Assembly: GCF_019702945.1 (NCBI RefSeq)
Contig: NZ_AP024749.1
Coordinates: 2,418,001-2,482,000 of the forward strand
Origin: Flavobacterium okayamense
GTDB lineage: Bacteria; Bacteroidota; Bacteroidia; Flavobacteriales; Flavobacteriaceae
Direction: 5' to 3'
DNA length: 64,000 nucleotides
This document shows, piece by piece, positions 61,163-64,000 of this stretch. Position 1 is the stretch's first letter. Every line of letters starts with the position of its first letter. The notes beneath the pieces were generated by a model, which was given only the letters and a program-made list of their open reading frames with translations, made no database searches and was not told the DNA's origin. The position numbers and the translations under genes were made by a program.

Positions 61163-62376
61163 AAAATTTTAGAAAAAAAATCTCGATTTATAGTATAAAA
61201 TCTACCTCGCCTACCAATAGTTGTAAACTCTCCATGTGATAAAAGTTCGATTCCTTGATAAGATTTTGTGTTATTTTCAGGTTCTAAATTCCACTTCTTT
61301 AATATCTTTCTTATTTCATTAGCAGAACCTATATACAACTTTGGATTATACTTTTTAAGCATTAGAAATATTTCTCCTGGAGCGAGATATAATTCCTCAT
61401 CTTCAGTTTTATCAAAGCACTCATTAATAAATTCAATTAAGGCTAATTCAATTTTATTGTTACTGATTAAACGAAGCAAAGAATCGGTCATAATTTGTTC
61501 GCGAGTAAACCACATTCTTGTTTTTTGTTTACTCTTATATTCTCGAGTTAATAAGTATTTTAAGAAATAAGGAATTTCTTCTTTGAGTTTAGTCAAAAAG
61601 TGAACGTCTTCCGATTTTAAGGGTCTAACTTTTCTAATCCAAAATCGAATTTCTTCTTCGTCAATCTGAATGAAATTATCCTCATTATTGGAACAAAGTA
61701 TAAACTTGGCAAAAAATTCAATTTCTTGTCTGTCTTTTCCTTTCGCTTCTACTTTATCCTTATCAGTTGTAGAAAGGTATTTTAAACGCTCTGTAATCTC
61801 TTTTCTATCAAAAAACACTTCATCAATAGCCACTAGAACCATGCTTGCCCAATCGCTATTAAATTGAGAACTAAAAGCATCTCCTTTGATGTATGTCATA
61901 TTCAAACTAAAAATAGATTTCATCCATTTAATGAATGAACTTTTACCTGTAGCCCTTTCTTTACTTATCAAACAAAGAATTGGTAAAGTTTGAGTTGGTT
62001 TTTCGTAAAGTATTTTAATGTAATCTAATCCAAACTCATAATGTTCACCAAAAACATGACGAATAAAATTGAGAGAATTCGGAATATTATTTTCCAATTG
62101 TTGTAAAGTAAGTTTTTCATCTATTGGCTTTACATCAAGTTCATTATAGGTATTGTAAAAATTTTCAATAATTAAATTATACTCCAAATGGTTTGGAATA
62201 CAACAAAAACCATCTAATTTTAAAATTTTCTCCAGGAATGATTTTCCGTGATCGGTAATAATGGTATCTCGATTCCATTTTACCATCACTTTTACCTTAT
62301 CTCCTGAAATAAGTGGTTTATCAATAATTTTATAGTAGGATGTTCCTACACGAATATAGGGAATATCTAAATTCAT
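61141..62376 (-). CDS. SF3/VirE-like primase-helicase
   Basis: 411 aa. Walker A ISKERATGKSSFIKWM, Walker B MVLVAIDEVF and sensor FILCSNNEDNF mark an SF3-type or VirE/DUF5906 helicase common in plasmids and mobile elements. The C-terminal winged-helix region ends in FDAVMQE, whose codons contain two of the TGCATCA repeats. Acts with the CHC2 primase in replication. Confidence 0.85.
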   Translation of the reverse strand: MNLDIPYIRVGTSYYKIIDKPLISGDKVKVMVKWNRDTIITDHGKSFLEKILKLDGFCCIPNHLEYNLIIENFYNTYNELDVKPIDEKLTLQQLENNIPNSLNFIRHVFGEHYEFGLDYIKILYEKPTQTLPILCLISKERATGKSSFIKWMKSIFSLNMTYIKGDAFSSQFNSDWASMVLVAIDEVFFDRKEITERLKYLSTTDKDKVEAKGKDRQEIEFFAKFILCSNNEDNFIQIDEEEIRFWIRKVRPLKSEDVHFLTKLKEEIPYFLKYLLTREYKSKQKTRMWFTREQIMTDSLLRLISNNKIELALIEFINECFDKTEDEELYLAPGEIFLMLKKYNPKLYIGSANEIRKILKKWNLEPENNTKSYQGIELLSHGEFTTIGRRGRFYTINRDFFSKIFDAVMQE

Positions 62377-62456
62377 AAATAATACAATTTATTCGTATAT
62401 TTGTAGTTCATATACGAAGGTTAATAAATGAAAAAGACAAGCACAGAATGGCAGTT

Positions 62457-62741
62457 CTATGCTTGTCTTTTGTATTTTAAAGATTTCACTTCGTTCAAAG
62501 AATCAAACAGCTCTTCATGTCTGATTAACTTTCTTCTTCCTATAAAAGTAGCTTTTATATTACCTCTATTAATGTGGTTGTTAATAGTCTGCTTATCTAC
62601 TTTTAAAATAGCAGCAGCTTCTTTTACTGTATAAAGTTTATTAGATAAGTCTTCTTTGGGTGTAGTCAAAATTTGTTTAACCATACCTTTCAATTCATTT
62701 AATTCTGAATGAATTGCTTCAAATGGATTTGTGTGTGTCAT
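62457..62741 (-). CDS. Excisionase-like helix-turn-helix protein
   Basis: 94 aa. LYTVKEAAAILKVDKQTINNHINRGNIKATFIGRRKLIRHEEL (in outline) is a MerR/Xis-type HTH (HTH_17). Likely a recombination directionality factor or regulator of the element. 80 nt upstream of the helicase gene. Confidence 0.88.
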   Translation of the reverse strand: MTHTNPFEAIHSELNELKGMVKQILTTPKEDLSNKLYTVKEAAAILKVDKQTINNHINRGNIKATFIGRRKLIRHEELFDSLNEVKSLKYKRQA

Positions 62742-62842
62742 AACATTGCATTTTTAAATTCCTTGCAATGTTACACTTGGATATACTTTACATAACTTTA
62801 TGTAGATTCAGATAAAGTAAATTTTATATGTAAAAATACTTT

Positions 62843-63454
62843 TTAAGAGTTAATATCCCTAAATTTTTCTTGAATTTCCTTAAACCTTTCGTAATGAAGT
62901 GAATGATTACAAACTTCTTTAATAGACTTTATTTTTGCTTTTCCATCCTTCCAAATAAATAAATTATTTGCCGTTTGACTAAAATGTGATTCAGAGAAAT
63001 TATCAAACTCAAATGAACCATTAATTTGCCTTAATAATTCAGAATTGCTGATTTTTTTATCAAAAATATAGTATTGAACATATAAAAAAAGAATTGCAAA
63101 ATCAGTTTTAGAATTTAAATTTAATTCAGAAATGACAAAATTAATTTTTTTCTTTAATTTTTTCTCAACCAATTCTTCATTAGTATAAGGCATTACCTTA
63201 TCATGTGTTCCTAATTCAATCTCGATTTTTTTTACTGATCGACTTGGGTTAATCAAAATAATCTTTTTTATTAAGGGGATAATAAATAAAAAAGTAAGAA
63301 TTCCGTATAAAAAGACATAATATAAATAATAAGAATTTTGGTCTCGGATATTCCAAAAATGAATTGAAGCAAATAAATAAATTAATGCTAATAAAAACAT
63401 ACTTGATTCCACATCAAATGAATTTAAATTTTTAGCAATTTTATCCTTTATCAT
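62843..63454 (-). CDS. Hypothetical membrane protein
   Basis: 203 aa. Two to three helices in the first 80 residues and a soluble C-terminal part. It overlaps the integrase gene by 4 nt and is probably co-transcribed. No known family recognised; 100 nt separate it from the HTH gene and contain nothing clear. Confidence 0.6.
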   Translation of the reverse strand: MIKDKIAKNLNSFDVESSMFLLALIYLFASIHFWNIRDQNSYYLYYVFLYGILTFLFIIPLIKKIILINPSRSVKKIEIELGTHDKVMPYTNEELVEKKLKKKINFVISELNLNSKTDFAILFLYVQYYIFDKKISNSELLRQINGSFEFDNFSESHFSQTANNLFIWKDGKAKIKSIKEVCNHSLHYERFKEIQEKFRDINS

Positions 63455-64000
63455 ACAACTTTCATTTTAAGTTCAACATTAAATACTTCCTCTACAGCTT
63501 CTTTAGTCTGATTATCATCAACTTGGTAATACTGATTTAAAGTTTTCATATCAGTATGCCCTGTGATTCTACCAATTAATTTATCACTTTTCCCTTCTCT
63601 TTTCATCATCGTAATGAAAGTTCTTCTAGCCGTATGAGTACTTATACGATTATAAAACTCTAATTCTTCCTTAATATTTTCTTTACCACGCGTAGTGATT
63701 TTTTGAACCTTATGATTATATTCTAATTCTTTAAAAACCTCTTTGATATATTCATTTTGCTTTTGGTTAGCTATTAAAGGGAGTTTAAAATTATACTTCT
63801 TCAAAATAAATTTTGATATAGTTGTCAACGGAATATTTCGAGCTGGTTTATTCGTGTCTTTATCTTCTTTTAGTAAAATTTCGGAATCGGTAACATTACT
63901 TTTTGAAATTAAAGACAATTCACCAAAACGCATTCCTGTAACACAGGCAAAAACAAACACATCCCTTACTTTTTCAAGTCTTTCGCTTCCAAAATCATGC
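63451..64000 (-). CDS. Tyrosine recombinase/integrase, truncated by window edge
   Basis: C-terminal catalytic domain; the frame stays open to the right edge (HDFGSERLEKVRDVFVFACV). Catalytic residues: Arg in TGMRFGEL, His-x-x-Arg in STHTARRTF, His in ITGHTDMKTL and Tyr in NQYYQV. It is the site-specific recombinase expected at the end of an integrated element. Confidence 0.93.
   Translation of the reverse strand, partial: HDFGSERLEKVRDVFVFACVTGMRFGELSLISKSNVTDSEILLKEDKDTNKPARNIPLTTISKFILKKYNFKLPLIANQKQNEYIKEVFKELEYNHKVQKITTRGKENIKEELEFYNRISTHTARRTFITMMKREGKSDKLIGRITGHTDMKTLNQYYQVDDNQTKEAVEEVFNVELKMKVV

Larger units (their letters stand above)
43089..64000. mobile_element. Putative integrative mobilisable element at ssrA with copper-resistance cargo
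   Basis: From the ssrA 3' end to the right edge the genes are accessory: a nine-gene copper/silver block, then two hypothetical genes, relaxase, MobC, candidate oriT, CHC2 primase, SF3-type helicase, excisionase-like HTH and a tyrosine recombinase that runs off the window. Tyrosine recombinases often integrate into ssrA or tRNA 3' ends. The right attachment site lies outside the window, so the extent is inferred; the copper block could also be a separate insertion. Confidence 0.55.

Overview
The window is AT-rich DNA from a member of the Bacteroidota, most probably a Flavobacteriaceae species. Many promoters carry the Bacteroidetes -7 box (TAnnTTTG) a few bases before the start codon, Shine-Dalgarno sequences are weak or absent, and the tmRNA tag reads GENNYALAA. 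The gene families (HYC_CC_PP, DUF4199, MiaE-like hydroxylase, flavobacterial men genes) fit this.

Region 1 (1-14.8 kb) is an RNA-repair island and the most unusual part. Read on the minus strand, an RtcB RNA ligase is followed by an RlaP-type nucleotidyltransferase, a small membrane protein, a NACHT/STAND-like NTPase, two paralogous small proteins (one with an NSSSTSF N-terminus), a radical SAM/SPASM enzyme, a second RlaP, a parvulin-like secreted protein, two codon-rich mini-ORFs each followed by a strong terminator, and then a dense tRNA array (1.6-2.6 kb). The array has nine cloverleaf-like genes, mostly 4-7 nt apart. Three of them carry 45-48 nt insertions inside the T loop with a shared two-hairpin design, and one of these appears to carry a second insertion in its anticodon loop. 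Beyond two unknown ORFs, two further tRNA-like units (0.55-0.70 kb) look circularly permuted, with the 3' half before the 5' half. A truncated slipin gene closes the island at the left edge. A 25-bp palindrome with 10-5-10 geometry occurs three times: before rtcB, before an HD/WYL operon (13.2-14.8 kb) and before the 134-aa ORF of the tRNA segment. It ties these units into one candidate regulon. My reading is a system in which RtcB, RlaP and slipin act on broken, interrupted or permuted tRNAs, guarded by a NACHT ATPase.

Region 2 (14.8-42.6 kb) is ordinary chromosome: NUDIX hydrolase, GMP reductase, glycosyltransferase, MiaE-like hydroxylase, menaquinone genes (menC, a metallo-hydrolase, menA, menB), secreted peptidase and serine hydrolase, an S1 RNA-binding protein, porin, prmA, clpS, YeeE/YedE sulfur transporters, kdsA, a small regulator with creD, and an alanine/saccharopine dehydrogenase family enzyme.

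Region 3 (42.7-64 kb) starts with tmRNA (ssrA). It continues with a copper/silver resistance block (metal-binding lipoprotein, CusB-, CopA-, CDF-, multicopper oxidase-, TolC- and CusA-like proteins) and a mobilisation/replication module (relaxase, MobC, candidate oriT, CHC2 primase, iteron-like repeats, SF3-type helicase, excisionase-like HTH, tyrosine recombinase running off the right edge). This looks like a mobilisable element integrated at the 3' end of ssrA with copper resistance as cargo. A long hairpin RNA (57.14-57.29 kb) lies between cargo and mobility genes.
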